Notes under the pieces: generated by a model | Databases searched by the model: none | Told to the model about the DNA's origin: nothing | What the model saw: only the letters and a program-made list of their open reading frames with translations | Translations under genes and position numbers: made by a program | Part shown: one piece after another, positions 25,311 through 34,203 of the stretch | How the letters are laid out: every line of letters begins with the position of its first letter | Numbering within the stretch: the first letter of the stretch is position 1 | Origin: Gammaproteobacteria bacterium | GTDB taxonomy: Bacteria; Pseudomonadota; Gammaproteobacteria; Acidiferrobacterales; SZUA-150 | DNA: 64,000 nt | NCBI GenBank assembly: GCA_029880545.1 | Contig: JAOUOD010000001.1 | Coordinates: forward strand, 372,001-436,000 | Direction of reading: 5' to 3'

Positions 25311-25618
25311 GCAACAAGCTTGATGTTTACAGCAAGACTTCGGCAGTCGCTTTGCATTATTCCGGCCTCGGCGCGCCGATAGTAACCGCCAAGGGCGAGG
25401 GTTTGATTGCAGAAAAAATTCTCGAAATTGCCCGGGCCAACAACGTACCATTGCATGAAGACCGGGAACTGGTGAAGCTGTTGTCCAATATTGAACTGGG
25501 GGCGGAAATACCCGAACAGCTGTACCAGGTTGTAGCCCGGGTAATCGCTTTTGCCTACAGCATCAGCGGAAAGCAGCCGCCGTTACCGGAGCCGGCCCGG
25601 CCTGTTGATGATGCGTGA
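25307..25618 (+). CDS. FlhB C-terminal domain-like protein
   Basis: A 103-residue protein matching the cytoplasmic C-terminal domain of FlhB/YscU export-switch proteins without the transmembrane part. It has AVALHYSGLGAPIVTAKGEGLIAEKILEIARAN and LIxNIELGAEIPEQLYQVVARVIAF-type segments. The first corresponds to the region around the NPTH autocleavage loop, but that motif is not present. Proteins of this kind are found next to FliK-like genes in gammaproteobacteria and are thought to act in export substrate switching. It overlaps the FliK-like gene by 4 bp (ATGA). Confidence 0.82.
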   Translation: MSNKLDVYSKTSAVALHYSGLGAPIVTAKGEGLIAEKILEIARANNVPLHEDRELVKLLSNIELGAEIPEQLYQVVARVIAFAYSISGKQPPLPEPARPVDDA

Positions 25619-25639
25619 TCGATGAAGTGGCCAAAGCGC

Positions 25640-26521
25640 CTAATGCGTGTATAGCTTGGCCTCACCTTCCGGCCGTGTACGAAATCGCTTGTAACACCAT
25701 AAGTACTGTTCGGGTTTCTGGCGTATGCATTGCTCGACATGATAGTTTAACGAGGCAAGAGAAGCCGATACATTGCTATCGGTAACAAGCTTGTCAGTTT
25801 CCTTGAGATGAATAATATAGCCGCGTCCGAATGACAGTCGTTCCGCCCAGGCACACAACACCACGGCGCCGGTTTTGTTGGCAAGCCGTGACAGCAACAC
25901 CATAGTGTTCGCCTGTATGCCGAAAAAAGGGGCAAATTTCCCTTGCCCCCGGCTCGGGTCCTGGTCGGGTAATATGGCGGTCAGTTCGCCGTTGGAAATA
26001 CGCTTGAACAGCGTACGAACACCCCGGGCATCGGTGCGAACAACCCTTCCGCCCAGGCGAGTCCGGCCCTGTATCATGGTTTTATCAAGACCGGCAATCG
26101 GGGGTGGCAGGTACAGGCAGGTCATCGGGTAGCGAGCCGACATGTGCAGCCCGATGATCTCCCACATGCCGAGATGGGGCGCCGCAAGAATCACCCCTTT
26201 GCCCCGGGCATAGGCATCAACAAGCAATTGTTCGTTGACGACACCCTTGACCAGTTTCAGTACGCGCTTGCTGCCGCGCATCCACATGGCCGAACTTTCC
26301 AGTGCACCCTTGGTTGTTTCTACCAGGCTTCGACGGACCAGTTGCCAGTGGTCCCAGCCGCCCAGTTCAGGAAAGCACAGCTTGATGTTGACTATCGTCG
26401 TGCTGCGCCGCCTGTTCGGAACAAGAAAAAACAGCGTACCGAGCAGGTAACCTGCAGCATGAATAACCGGAAGTGGCATTAACGCCAGCATCCGCAAGAT
26501 CAGCTTGATGACTGCTGCCAT
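25640..26521 (-). CDS. Lipid A biosynthesis acyltransferase (LpxL/HtrB family)
   Basis: The enzyme adds a secondary acyl chain to lipid A or a related acceptor at the inner membrane. The catalytic HX4E motif is HLGMWE near residue 117. A single N-terminal hydrophobic segment (LPVIHAAGYLLGTLFFLV) anchors it, and the family pattern continues with PDQDPSRGQGKFAPFFG and YLWCYKRFRTRP at the end. The 293-residue length is typical. The acceptor and chain length cannot be told from sequence. Confidence 0.9.
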   Translation of the reverse strand: MAAVIKLILRMLALMPLPVIHAAGYLLGTLFFLVPNRRRSTTIVNIKLCFPELGGWDHWQLVRRSLVETTKGALESSAMWMRGSKRVLKLVKGVVNEQLLVDAYARGKGVILAAPHLGMWEIIGLHMSARYPMTCLYLPPPIAGLDKTMIQGRTRLGGRVVRTDARGVRTLFKRISNGELTAILPDQDPSRGQGKFAPFFGIQANTMVLLSRLANKTGAVVLCAWAERLSFGRGYIIHLKETDKLVTDSNVSASLASLNYHVEQCIRQKPEQYLWCYKRFRTRPEGEAKLYTH

Positions 26522-26556
26522 GTTTACCGGGCCACCGTTGGCACAAAATTGGCTGT

Positions 26557-28044
26557 CTAGTTTACACCATCAAGATTGGTTTCATCGGCCTTGATCAGCA
26601 GGCCCTTGCGACCGCTGAGTATGCTGCGAACCTTGGCAGCCGCAAAACCGGCGCCAAATCGAAGCAGCCTGGCCATATGGTTGGGATGTTGCAGCGTCAT
26701 TTTCAGATAGTGGTGCCCAACCTGTCGACGCTTGTAGAACGATGTCAGTACCTCCTGGTACTTGCGGTCCAGTTCTTCAACCGTAAATCCCTCCGGTGCC
26801 CAGACAAAGTTCATGCCGTTCATTTTTTCCCAGTGGTCGTCACGAATATTGGTGCCGTACAGGTCACGGTATATGGGTGAGCCGGGATAGGGGGTGAACT
26901 TGGTCAGGTTCATGATGGTCATGGGAATGCGGCGAACAAAATCCTTGGTCTTTTCAATGGTCTCATTGGTTTCACCGGGGTAGCCAAGCATGAACAGGCC
27001 TTTGGTGCGAATGCCGGCCTCCGCGGTCCATTTGACCGCCTGTTCGGACTTTTCAATTTCCGCAGACTTGTCCATCTGCTTCAGCATTTCATTGGAACCG
27101 GTTTCGAGTCCAAAGCTTATTTCCCAGCAGCCGGCCTGTTTCATCAGGCCGAGCACGTCCGGCTTGACCGTATCGACGCGGGCGGTACATGACCAGGTCA
27201 TCTTCAGGCCGCTGTCTATAATCATGTTGCACAGTTCGGTGACACGAACCTTGCTGGCAAGAAACAGGTCATCAACAAACATGATATGGCGAACGCCGTA
27301 TCTACTGTTGAGATGTTGCATCATCTCGAAAACCTTCTCGGGCGAATAATGGCGCACCCTGTTGCCGAACGTGGACGTATCGCAAAAACGGCAATGGAAC
27401 GGGCAACCACGGGAAGCGGCGATCGTTGCTACCGGGCCCTTTGGAAAATCGTAGATAGCCGGTTTGTAGGCATGAGGGAAGTCGGGCAGCAAGTCCCAGG
27501 CGGGAAACGGTAATTCGTCGAGAATCTTGTTAATGGTTTTCCCGGGCGTGGTTTTGATAAATGGACCGTCGCGGTAAATGATGCCGGGAACTTCGCGAAT
27601 TGAGCCGCCGGCGTCAAGCGCGGTAAGCAAGTCCATGAGAATTTTCTCGCCCTCACCGTTGACTGCGTAGTCAAACTCCTTGAATCGTTCCATGGTTTCA
27701 TTGCCCATGGATGAAATATGTGGTCCGCCAACGATAATGATGGTCTCGGGCAGCGCCTGCTTGACCAGCCTGGCGATAGTAACGGCGTTCCAGACACCAA
27801 CAGTGAACAGGGTAATCCCGACATACTTGGGCGCCTGCCTGGTAATCTTTTCGGCAACGGCTTCCGGCGTATAGCCGAAAATGTCCGATTCGATGATCGA
27901 CGGGCTGTAACCGTGCTCCCTGACTTCGGCGGCGAGATGCAGCAAGCCGAGAGAGGGTGAGTTATTGGTAATGTGTTTGACAAATTCGTAGCCTGCGGCC
28001 ACGCGCTCGTAAGGCGGGTTTACAAATACTATCTCTTTGCCCAT
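26557..28044 (-). CDS. B12-binding radical SAM protein
   Basis: The 495-residue protein has an N-terminal cobalamin-binding Rossmann domain (about 1-150, with IVFVNPPYERV, PSLGLLHLAAEV and VGGPHISSMG) and a radical SAM domain with the Cys-X3-Cys-X2-Cys motif CPFHCRFC near residue 215. This architecture is common in methyltransferases and other modifying enzymes, including lipid and cofactor tailoring enzymes such as BchE-type and hopanoid-modifying ones. The substrate is not predictable from the motifs. It is divergent from a fatty acid desaturase, separated by 138 bp, which could point to a lipid role but does not prove it. Confidence 0.9.
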   Translation of the reverse strand: MGKEIVFVNPPYERVAAGYEFVKHITNNSPSLGLLHLAAEVREHGYSPSIIESDIFGYTPEAVAEKITRQAPKYVGITLFTVGVWNAVTIARLVKQALPETIIIVGGPHISSMGNETMERFKEFDYAVNGEGEKILMDLLTALDAGGSIREVPGIIYRDGPFIKTTPGKTINKILDELPFPAWDLLPDFPHAYKPAIYDFPKGPVATIAASRGCPFHCRFCDTSTFGNRVRHYSPEKVFEMMQHLNSRYGVRHIMFVDDLFLASKVRVTELCNMIIDSGLKMTWSCTARVDTVKPDVLGLMKQAGCWEISFGLETGSNEMLKQMDKSAEIEKSEQAVKWTAEAGIRTKGLFMLGYPGETNETIEKTKDFVRRIPMTIMNLTKFTPYPGSPIYRDLYGTNIRDDHWEKMNGMNFVWAPEGFTVEELDRKYQEVLTSFYKRRQVGHHYLKMTLQHPNHMARLLRFGAGFAAAKVRSILSGRKGLLIKADETNLDGVN

Positions 28045-28182
28045 TTTAACGGTACCACGTTTCCAATCACGGAAACTCTGTAAGGTCTTGTAATATAAGG
28101 CGAATACTGACCCCCCGTATGCGGAAAGTCAATTTTTACCACTCCTGCGTTATTATAGCCGCCATTCATAAAGGAGGAACAA

Positions 28183-29196
28183 ATGGCAGTTGCAGGTGTA
28201 TTAAAACCCAACCAGCAAATAATACCCGATCTCTACAACCTGGTGAAAATCCTGACCCTGTTTGCCATCATCGGCGCGTGTTTTGTTGCCGGTCATCTGG
28301 GCGCCCTGGAGATGGAAAGTCGGTGGCCCGGTGGACCGGGTAGCATTGCCTGGGTAGTCAAGTGGCACTGGCTGCTACTTACCGGTACCGGTGCCAGTAT
28401 AGCCGTAATCGGCTTGGGGATCCTGGCTCATGATGCGGTACACAAGGTGCTATTCAGTCGCCTGTGGCTGAACGAGTGGCTTGGCGGATATATTTCGGCC
28501 ATGGCGTTGTTGCCGTTTCACAGTAATCGACAGTTTCACCTGGCGCACCACAGTTACGCCCACCAGCCCGGAAAAGACCCGGAAAACCCCATGCATAACC
28601 ACGATAGCCTGTTGTTCGCGGTAACTGCGGGATCCGTGATCGCGCTGGCGCTGCAGTATCGCATCCTGTTCTACAACCTGTTCACCCGGTATTTCACCAG
28701 GCGATACTTTGGTCGCGTGACCCGGGACCTAGTGCTGGTGGCACTTGCCGGCCTTACATACTTTGTTGTCATTCCGGCTGCGGGCTTGCCGATTGGGCAC
28801 AGTTTCCTGCCCATGTTCCTGGCATTGCCGCTGGTGTTCGGACTGCGTGCCATTTCTGATCATTATGGGCTCCCGCCTTTGAACCGGGAGCTGAAAACCG
28901 AGGGCAAGCCTACACAAACCGAGCTGGATGCCTGGCATGAGCAGAACGCACCAATACAGGCGGAGGTGACCGGCTGGGTGATTTTGACCAACCCGGTGCT
29001 GGAGTGGTTATGGAGCAACGTGAATTATCACGAAGTGCATCACAAGTTTCCGTACCTGTCGTACCGCTATCTCAAGGATACCTTTGAACAGACCCGTGAC
29101 CAGTTACCTTATATTGTTGCACATGGATACGCACGGAACCTGTTCAGGCAACGCAAGCGCAAATACTACGCTGATACCATGCCGCAAGAATCGTGA
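28183..29196 (+). CDS. Membrane fatty acid desaturase
   Basis: An integral membrane di-iron desaturase. The three histidine boxes are HDAVH (near residue 86), HLAHH (near residue 123) and HEVHH (near residue 284), matching HX3-4H, HX2HH and HX2HH. Hydrophobic segments span the rest of the 337 residues. A strong Shine-Dalgarno AAGGAGGAAC lies directly before the ATG. It would introduce a double bond into acyl chains of membrane lipids; position specificity is unknown. The neighbour on the other side is the B12 radical SAM gene, transcribed away from it. Confidence 0.92.
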   Translation: MAVAGVLKPNQQIIPDLYNLVKILTLFAIIGACFVAGHLGALEMESRWPGGPGSIAWVVKWHWLLLTGTGASIAVIGLGILAHDAVHKVLFSRLWLNEWLGGYISAMALLPFHSNRQFHLAHHSYAHQPGKDPENPMHNHDSLLFAVTAGSVIALALQYRILFYNLFTRYFTRRYFGRVTRDLVLVALAGLTYFVVIPAAGLPIGHSFLPMFLALPLVFGLRAISDHYGLPPLNRELKTEGKPTQTELDAWHEQNAPIQAEVTGWVILTNPVLEWLWSNVNYHEVHHKFPYLSYRYLKDTFEQTRDQLPYIVAHGYARNLFRQRKRKYYADTMPQES

Positions 29197-29208
29197 ATCC
29201 CGGTAGCC

Positions 29209-29634
29209 ATGAGATATAAATCTGCAATCAGTCTTGTTGTCGTGGCCGCGGCGTGCCTGTCCGCTTGCGGCTCAATAAAGACGCTGGCGCCTGGCGCAAA
29301 ACAGGATATGGCAACGAACCAGAAGTATCGCAACACCCGCTGCGAGGCTATTCCGCGCACCTACAGCGGCGTGATGTATGTCATGTGCACGGCATACATT
29401 CAGAAGCCGGAAACCGATACTGAGACTGACACCACGGAGCGGCCCGGCCAAGATGAAGCCGTGAATGTCGATAAAAGCATTCCCGGTGCCAGTGTTCTCG
29501 ACCTGTTCCTGAGCGGCGTCATTGATACGTTGGTGTTGCCCTACACGCTGTTCCGGCAACTCACCGAGGGTGGATTCAAGTTCAACGTCGATCCCGAGTA
29601 CCGGAACGGGGAGCTGATACGACGGGACTACTGA
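29209..29634 (+). CDS. YceK/YidQ-type lipoprotein
   Basis: A 141-residue lipoprotein. The signal peptide ends in a lipobox (ACLSACGS, Cys at about residue 21). The mature part has CEAIPRTYSGVMY followed by SIPGASVLDLFLSGVIDTLVLPYTLFRQLTEG, which matches the YceK/YidQ (DUF1375) pattern. The family sits in the envelope; its function is unknown. The gene begins 12 bp after the desaturase stop, so it may be cotranscribed with it. Confidence 0.82.
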   Translation: MRYKSAISLVVVAAACLSACGSIKTLAPGAKQDMATNQKYRNTRCEAIPRTYSGVMYVMCTAYIQKPETDTETDTTERPGQDEAVNVDKSIPGASVLDLFLSGVIDTLVLPYTLFRQLTEGGFKFNVDPEYRNGELIRRDY

Positions 29635-29702
29635 TGGTGTACTGTTGATATTGGCCAGGCGGGGCCGCATATAGGGCACGTTACTCATTTGGAGCAGGTA
29701 AA

Positions 29703-30140
29703 ATGCCGTCACAAGTTCATGTTGTTTGTGGTTATTGCGACCAGGTAAACCGGATTCCGGGTGATCGTCTTGCTGATGGCCCCAAGTGCGGTGGCTGCGG
29801 CCAGAAGCTTTTCAAGTCCAAGCCCGTGGAGCTGGGCAGCAACAATTTCAACGCTCACATCAACAAATCAGACCTGCCTGTAGTCGTGGATTTCTGGGCG
29901 CCGTGGTGCGGACCTTGTCGAATGATGGCACCGGCATTTGAGCAGGCTACAGCTGACTTTACCGGCAAGGCGCAGCTGGCCAAGGTCAATACCGAGGCGG
30001 AACAGGGCCTTGCCGGCAAGTACAATATCCGCAGCATTCCAACCATTGCCATATTTCACAAGGGCCGGGAAATAGCTCGCCAGGCCGGGGCAATGGACCG
30101 ACAATCCCTGAGCCGCTGGATCAATCAACACATCAAGTAG
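29703..30140 (+). CDS. trxC: Thioredoxin 2 (TrxC)
   Basis: TrxC is a cytoplasmic disulfide reductase. It has the zinc-binding N-terminal extension typical of thioredoxin 2, with CGYC near residue 8 and CGGC near residue 30, then the thioredoxin fold with VVDFWAPWCGPCRMMAPAF (active-site WCGPC), and GIRSIPTI-type sequence (NIRSIPTIAIF) with the cis-Pro. At 145 residues it matches E. coli TrxC (139). The gene is followed by the P-type ATPase hairpin at 30158. Confidence 0.95.
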   Translation: MPSQVHVVCGYCDQVNRIPGDRLADGPKCGGCGQKLFKSKPVELGSNNFNAHINKSDLPVVVDFWAPWCGPCRMMAPAFEQATADFTGKAQLAKVNTEAEQGLAGKYNIRSIPTIAIFHKGREIARQAGAMDRQSLSRWINQHIK

Positions 30141-30157
30141 CGCCGGAACTGGTCATT

Positions 30158-30190
30158 GTCATGCAAACATTGCAATAATGTTTGCATGAC
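30158..30190 (+). promoter_or_regulatory. Perfect 14-bp inverted repeat overlapping the P-type ATPase start codon
   Basis: The arm GTCATGCAAACATT (30158-30171) is repeated in perfect inverted form at 30177-30190, with a 5-nt loop GCAAT. The chosen start codon ATG at 30186 lies within the downstream arm. There is no T tract after it, which argues against a simple terminator of trxC. It may be an RNA hairpin controlling translation start or a protein-binding site. Confidence 0.85.
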
Positions 30191-32873
30191 ATGGCATGCG
30201 CCTGGTTTGCCTCATACCCGGGATGTTGCGGACATCCTGGCAGAGTTGCGTGTGTCTGAAAACGGACTGGACGACCCTGAAGCCGGTCGACGCCTGGAGC
30301 AGGTCGGATTTAACCGTTTGCCGGTGGCAAGGCCTGCGTCAATCGGCAGGATTTTCGTTCGCCAATTCAAAAACCCCCTGATCTACATCCTGTTAGCGGC
30401 AGCCGCGTTATCCGTGTTTGTTGGTGAATTGATTGACGCCGGGTTTATTGCCGTTGTGCTGTTGTTCAATGCAGTCATTGGAACGGTTCAGGAGTACCAG
30501 GCAGAAAAAAGTGCACAATCCCTGCAGCAGATCCTGGCGTCGGTTACCCGTGTACGTCGTAACGGCAGTGTTCGTGAGCTACCGGTAGAGCAACTGGTCC
30601 CTGGTGACATCGTCTTGCTGGAATCCGGTGACAGGGTGCCTGCTGATGCCCGTGTCATGACCTCGGTAGCACTGGAGGTTGACCAGTCATTGTTGACCGG
30701 TGAGTCGCTATCCCAGGACAAGTTCGCGCAAGTCATTGGTGATATCGAAGCGACACTGGCAGATCAGTCCAACATGGTGTTTGCCGGAACCATCATCTTG
30801 CGTGGTCGCAGCGAAGTCCTGGTTACCGCAACCGGAATGACAACGCAGCTCGGCGCCATTGCTGATGTTGTCAGCCGCGGTGAGCGGGAAACGCCGCCGC
30901 TGATCCGGCGCATGGAGCAGCTTACGCGGCGCATTGGTTTTGCCTATGTTTTTGTTGTCGTGTTGATGGTTGCAATCGCGGCAATTCAGCAAAAAGATAT
31001 TCTGAATGTTCTGCTGGTAACCATTGCCCTGGCAGTTGCAGCAATACCGGAAGGCTTGCCAGTGGCTATTACCGTCGCATTAAGCGTTGGCATGCGCCGA
31101 ATGGCCAAATCAAATGTAATTGTTCGTCGCCTGGTGGCGGCGGAGACACTGGGCTCCTGTACCTGTATAGCCTCAGACAAGACCGGCACGCTGACGGTAA
31201 ATGAAATGACCGTCAAGCGATTGTTATTGCCTGGTAATACAGAACTGGATGTTTCAGGCGAAGGACTGTCGCCTGACGGCGAGATTCGTCTTCAGCCGGA
31301 TGCCTTGGCAGGAGTCGGCGATGTCGTGCTGGAACTGTCACGCGCAGCAGCGCTTTGTAATGACGCCAGTATTACGTGGTCCGGAGGAGATGCTCGTGCA
31401 ACCGGGGACCCGGTGGACATTGCCTTGCTGGTATTGGCCAAAAAAGCCGGCTTTGAGCCCGGCGAAATCGCAACCCGGTTTGAACGCCTTGGCAGTATTC
31501 CGTTTGAACCGGAGAACCGGTTTGCGGCAACGCTGCATCGCAGGAACGGCCGCAACCAGGTATTGGTAAAAGGCGCTGTCGAGCGAGTCCTGGATATGTG
31601 TACAACCATGCTGGATGTATCGGGAATGATTGATCTCGATCAGCAGCAGGTTGAACAGGCAGCAAACACGTTGGCAGGACAGGGATACCGGGTGCTGGCA
31701 CTGGCGCAGGCCGATAGTTCTGCAGATGTGATTGAAGAAAAAGAATTGCGCGGTATGTGTTTTCTCGGGCTTGTCGGAATGATCGATCCACCTCGGCCTG
31801 AAGCGCGGCAGGCTATCGCGCAATGTCACAGTGCCGGGATCAGGGTGGTAATGGTTACCGGTGATCATCCTGGTACCGCCGAAGCCATAGCCCGTCAACT
31901 GGGAATGACAGAAGGCGAAGCAAAAGTCATTACAGGTCGTCAATTGCATCACCTGAAGAGTGCTGACGTTAATGAATATGAGAACGTCATTACTGAAACG
32001 GATGTTTTTGCCCGTGTTGATCCGGTAGACAAGCTCGATATTGTCAAGGTGTTGAGTAGAAAGGGTCACTATGTCGCGGTAACAGGAGACGGCGCCAATG
32101 ATGCGCCGGCACTGCGAACCGCGCACGTGGGCGTTGCCATGGGCAGAAAGGGTACCGATGTTGCCAGGGAGTCAGCAGAGCTGGTGCTGACCGATGATAA
32201 CTTCGCCTCTCTTGTCGAGGGCATCCGGCAGGGACGCGTAGCCTACAATAACGTGCGCAAGGTTGTATTTCTGCTGGTCTCCACCGGTATGGCAGAAGTG
32301 ATCATGTTTCTAGCGGCGCTGCTGGCCGGGTTACCGTTACCATTTACTGCCGTACAACTGCTGTGGCTCAACCTTGTTACCGAAGGTATCCAGCATGTCG
32401 GCCTCGCTTTTGAAAAAGCGGAGGGCGATGAAATGAAAAAGCCACCACGTTCACCGAAAGAGTCCGTGTTTAACCGGGTAATGATTGAGCGAACCCTGTT
32501 GTCTGCATCCTATATGGCGGTGTGTGCATTCATCATGTACAAAACACTTCTGGACAGTGGTTATACAGTCGAGCAGTCCCGCAATTTTGCACTGTTGTTG
32601 ATGGTTTTGTTTGAAAATGTCCAGGTACTCAACGCCAGGTCGGAATCACGCTCGCTGGCGTCTTATAGTCTGTTCAGTAACCCGTTATTGTTGATTGGTA
32701 CGGCCATGGCGCAGCTTGTCCATATCGGCGCAATGTATGTGCCGGGAATCAACAAAGTGCTGGATGTTCAGCCGGTGAGCCTGAAATCATGGCTTGCCCT
32801 GCTGGTTGTTGCAGTTGGCCTGGTTGTATTGATGGAAGCCCACAAGATAGTATTGCGCCGGCGCAATTCCTGA
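30186..32873 (+). CDS. P2-type cation-transporting P-type ATPase
   Basis: An inner-membrane ion pump of the P2 class. The phosphorylation motif DKTGTLT has its Asp at about residue 331; TGES, PEGLP in M4 and GDGANDAPAL at about 634 are present, along with an N-terminal cation-ATPase domain beginning WHAPGLPHTRDVADIL. In M6 the sequence is NLVTEG, where calcium pumps usually have NLVTDG, so the ion specificity is uncertain. The ATG at 30186 puts the family's usual W-H/Y start directly at the N-terminus; an upstream TTG at 30156 is less likely. The gene is followed after 7 bp by arsJ. Confidence 0.93.
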   Translation: MTWHAPGLPHTRDVADILAELRVSENGLDDPEAGRRLEQVGFNRLPVARPASIGRIFVRQFKNPLIYILLAAAALSVFVGELIDAGFIAVVLLFNAVIGTVQEYQAEKSAQSLQQILASVTRVRRNGSVRELPVEQLVPGDIVLLESGDRVPADARVMTSVALEVDQSLLTGESLSQDKFAQVIGDIEATLADQSNMVFAGTIILRGRSEVLVTATGMTTQLGAIADVVSRGERETPPLIRRMEQLTRRIGFAYVFVVVLMVAIAAIQQKDILNVLLVTIALAVAAIPEGLPVAITVALSVGMRRMAKSNVIVRRLVAAETLGSCTCIASDKTGTLTVNEMTVKRLLLPGNTELDVSGEGLSPDGEIRLQPDALAGVGDVVLELSRAAALCNDASITWSGGDARATGDPVDIALLVLAKKAGFEPGEIATRFERLGSIPFEPENRFAATLHRRNGRNQVLVKGAVERVLDMCTTMLDVSGMIDLDQQQVEQAANTLAGQGYRVLALAQADSSADVIEEKELRGMCFLGLVGMIDPPRPEARQAIAQCHSAGIRVVMVTGDHPGTAEAIARQLGMTEGEAKVITGRQLHHLKSADVNEYENVITETDVFARVDPVDKLDIVKVLSRKGHYVAVTGDGANDAPALRTAHVGVAMGRKGTDVARESAELVLTDDNFASLVEGIRQGRVAYNNVRKVVFLLVSTGMAEVIMFLAALLAGLPLPFTAVQLLWLNLVTEGIQHVGLAFEKAEGDEMKKPPRSPKESVFNRVMIERTLLSASYMAVCAFIMYKTLLDSGYTVEQSRNFALLLMVLFENVQVLNARSESRSLASYSLFSNPLLLIGTAMAQLVHIGAMYVPGINKVLDVQPVSLKSWLALLVVAVGLVVLMEAHKIVLRRRNS

Positions 32874-32880
32874 GCGAAGC

Positions 32881-34128
32881 ATGCAACAAGAAAAGAATTT
32901 ATCCAGCCTGAAAAACTATATCATAGTCACCGTAGCGTACTGGGCATTTACCCTGAGTGACGGCGCGCTGCGCATGCTGGTGCTTTTGCATTTTCATGGT
33001 ATTGGCTATAACGCGTTCCAGGTGGCCATGCTGTTCCTGTTGTACGAGTTTTTCGGCATGGTATCCAATCTTGTCGGTGGCTGGGTTGCGGCCCGCCTTG
33101 GTATCCGAAGCACCTTGCTGACCGGCCTGGCGTTGCAGGTTATTGCGCTCATGATGCTTTCGATGCTTGACCCTGGCTGGGTAATATCCGTATCGATTAC
33201 CTACGTGATGATTGCCCAGGCGCTGTCCGGAATCGCCAAGGACCTGACAAAGATGAGCGCCAAGAGTGGCGTGCGGCTGGTCAGCGGGGAAGCCGGGGGA
33301 CAGCTGTATCACTGGGTAGCGGTGCTGACTGGGTCAAAGAACGCATTAAAAGGAGCCGGTTTTTTCGTCGGTGGCATGTTGTTAACTTTCGCGGGATTTG
33401 TCGGCAGCCTGTGGATATTGTCGGCAATGTTGATGGCCGCATTACTGTACGCAATGGCATTGCCGACTGCTGTCGGCAGGGTAAAAACTAAGCCACGATT
33501 CAGTTCGCTTTTTTCAAAGAGCCCGTTGATCAATTCATTGTCGTGGGCGCGCCTGTTTTTGTTTGGTTCCCGTGACGCCTGGTTTGCCGTGGGCTTGCCG
33601 TTATACCTGGTTAATGGCCAGGGCTGGACGGCTGCACAAGTCGGATCGTTCATGGCGGCATGGGTAATCGGCTATGGAATTGTCCAGGCTTCGACGTCGT
33701 GGCTGTTTCGTGACAGGACGCCTGGTGCCGGAACATCGCTGGCGTGGATATCAGCGTTGACCTTGCTCACACTGGTCATTGTAATCATGTTGAATACCGG
33801 GCTGGACGCGTTGACCGTAATCCTGGCCGGGCTGACGGCATTCGCAGCATTGTTTGCGGTTAACTCGGCAATCCATTCGTTCCTGGTGCTGGCCTATTCA
33901 GATAGTGACAACGTGACATTGAATGTCGGTTTCTATTATATGGCCAATGCTGCCGGGCGACTGATCGGAACCCTGTTATCCGGCGCCGCATACTATTGGC
34001 AAGGTATTAACGGCTGCCTCGCGACGGCGACAATGATGTTGGTCGTGTCAGCCGTGCTGTCTTTACGGCTTCGAGTTATAGAAAGCAGGCAGCCTGATCA
34101 GTTTGACCAGGTTTCCCGGAGAAACTGA
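32881..34128 (+). CDS. arsJ: ArsJ-type major facilitator transporter (organoarsenical efflux)
   Basis: The 415-residue membrane protein has the pattern I recall for ArsJ: AYWAFTLSDGALRMLVLLHFH at the N-terminus (in the first helices), EFFGMVSNLVGGW, LSGIAKDLTKMSAKSGV and WVAVLTGSKNALKGAGFF. Characterised ArsJ exports 1-arseno-3-phosphoglycerate, made by a partner GAPDH from arsenate. No GAPDH, ArsR or arsenate reductase is in view, so the physiological role here may differ or the partner may be elsewhere. About 12 hydrophobic segments are visible. It is likely cotranscribed with the P-type ATPase. Confidence 0.8.
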   Translation: MQQEKNLSSLKNYIIVTVAYWAFTLSDGALRMLVLLHFHGIGYNAFQVAMLFLLYEFFGMVSNLVGGWVAARLGIRSTLLTGLALQVIALMMLSMLDPGWVISVSITYVMIAQALSGIAKDLTKMSAKSGVRLVSGEAGGQLYHWVAVLTGSKNALKGAGFFVGGMLLTFAGFVGSLWILSAMLMAALLYAMALPTAVGRVKTKPRFSSLFSKSPLINSLSWARLFLFGSRDAWFAVGLPLYLVNGQGWTAAQVGSFMAAWVIGYGIVQASTSWLFRDRTPGAGTSLAWISALTLLTLVIVIMLNTGLDALTVILAGLTAFAALFAVNSAIHSFLVLAYSDSDNVTLNVGFYYMANAAGRLIGTLLSGAAYYWQGINGCLATATMMLVVSAVLSLRLRVIESRQPDQFDQVSRRN

Positions 34129-34129
34129 A

Positions 34130-34158
34130 AAGGCGACCACCCTTTGGGTGATCGCCTT
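34130..34158. terminator. Hairpin between arsJ and amtB
   Basis: AAGGCGACCACCC pairs with GGGTGATCGCCTT with one mismatch, just after the arsJ stop and before the convergent amtB end. There is no long T tract, so it is a probable but not certain terminator. Confidence 0.5.
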
Positions 34159-34203
34159 GATCGGATTGATGCGACCAGTCGATTTCAGAAGATGTCGTTT
34201 CTG

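Noticed and set aside
30156-30190. TTG start for the P-type ATPase at 30156
   Set aside because: It would add residues encoded by the inverted repeat. The ATG at 30186 begins with the MTWHA sequence common to the family.
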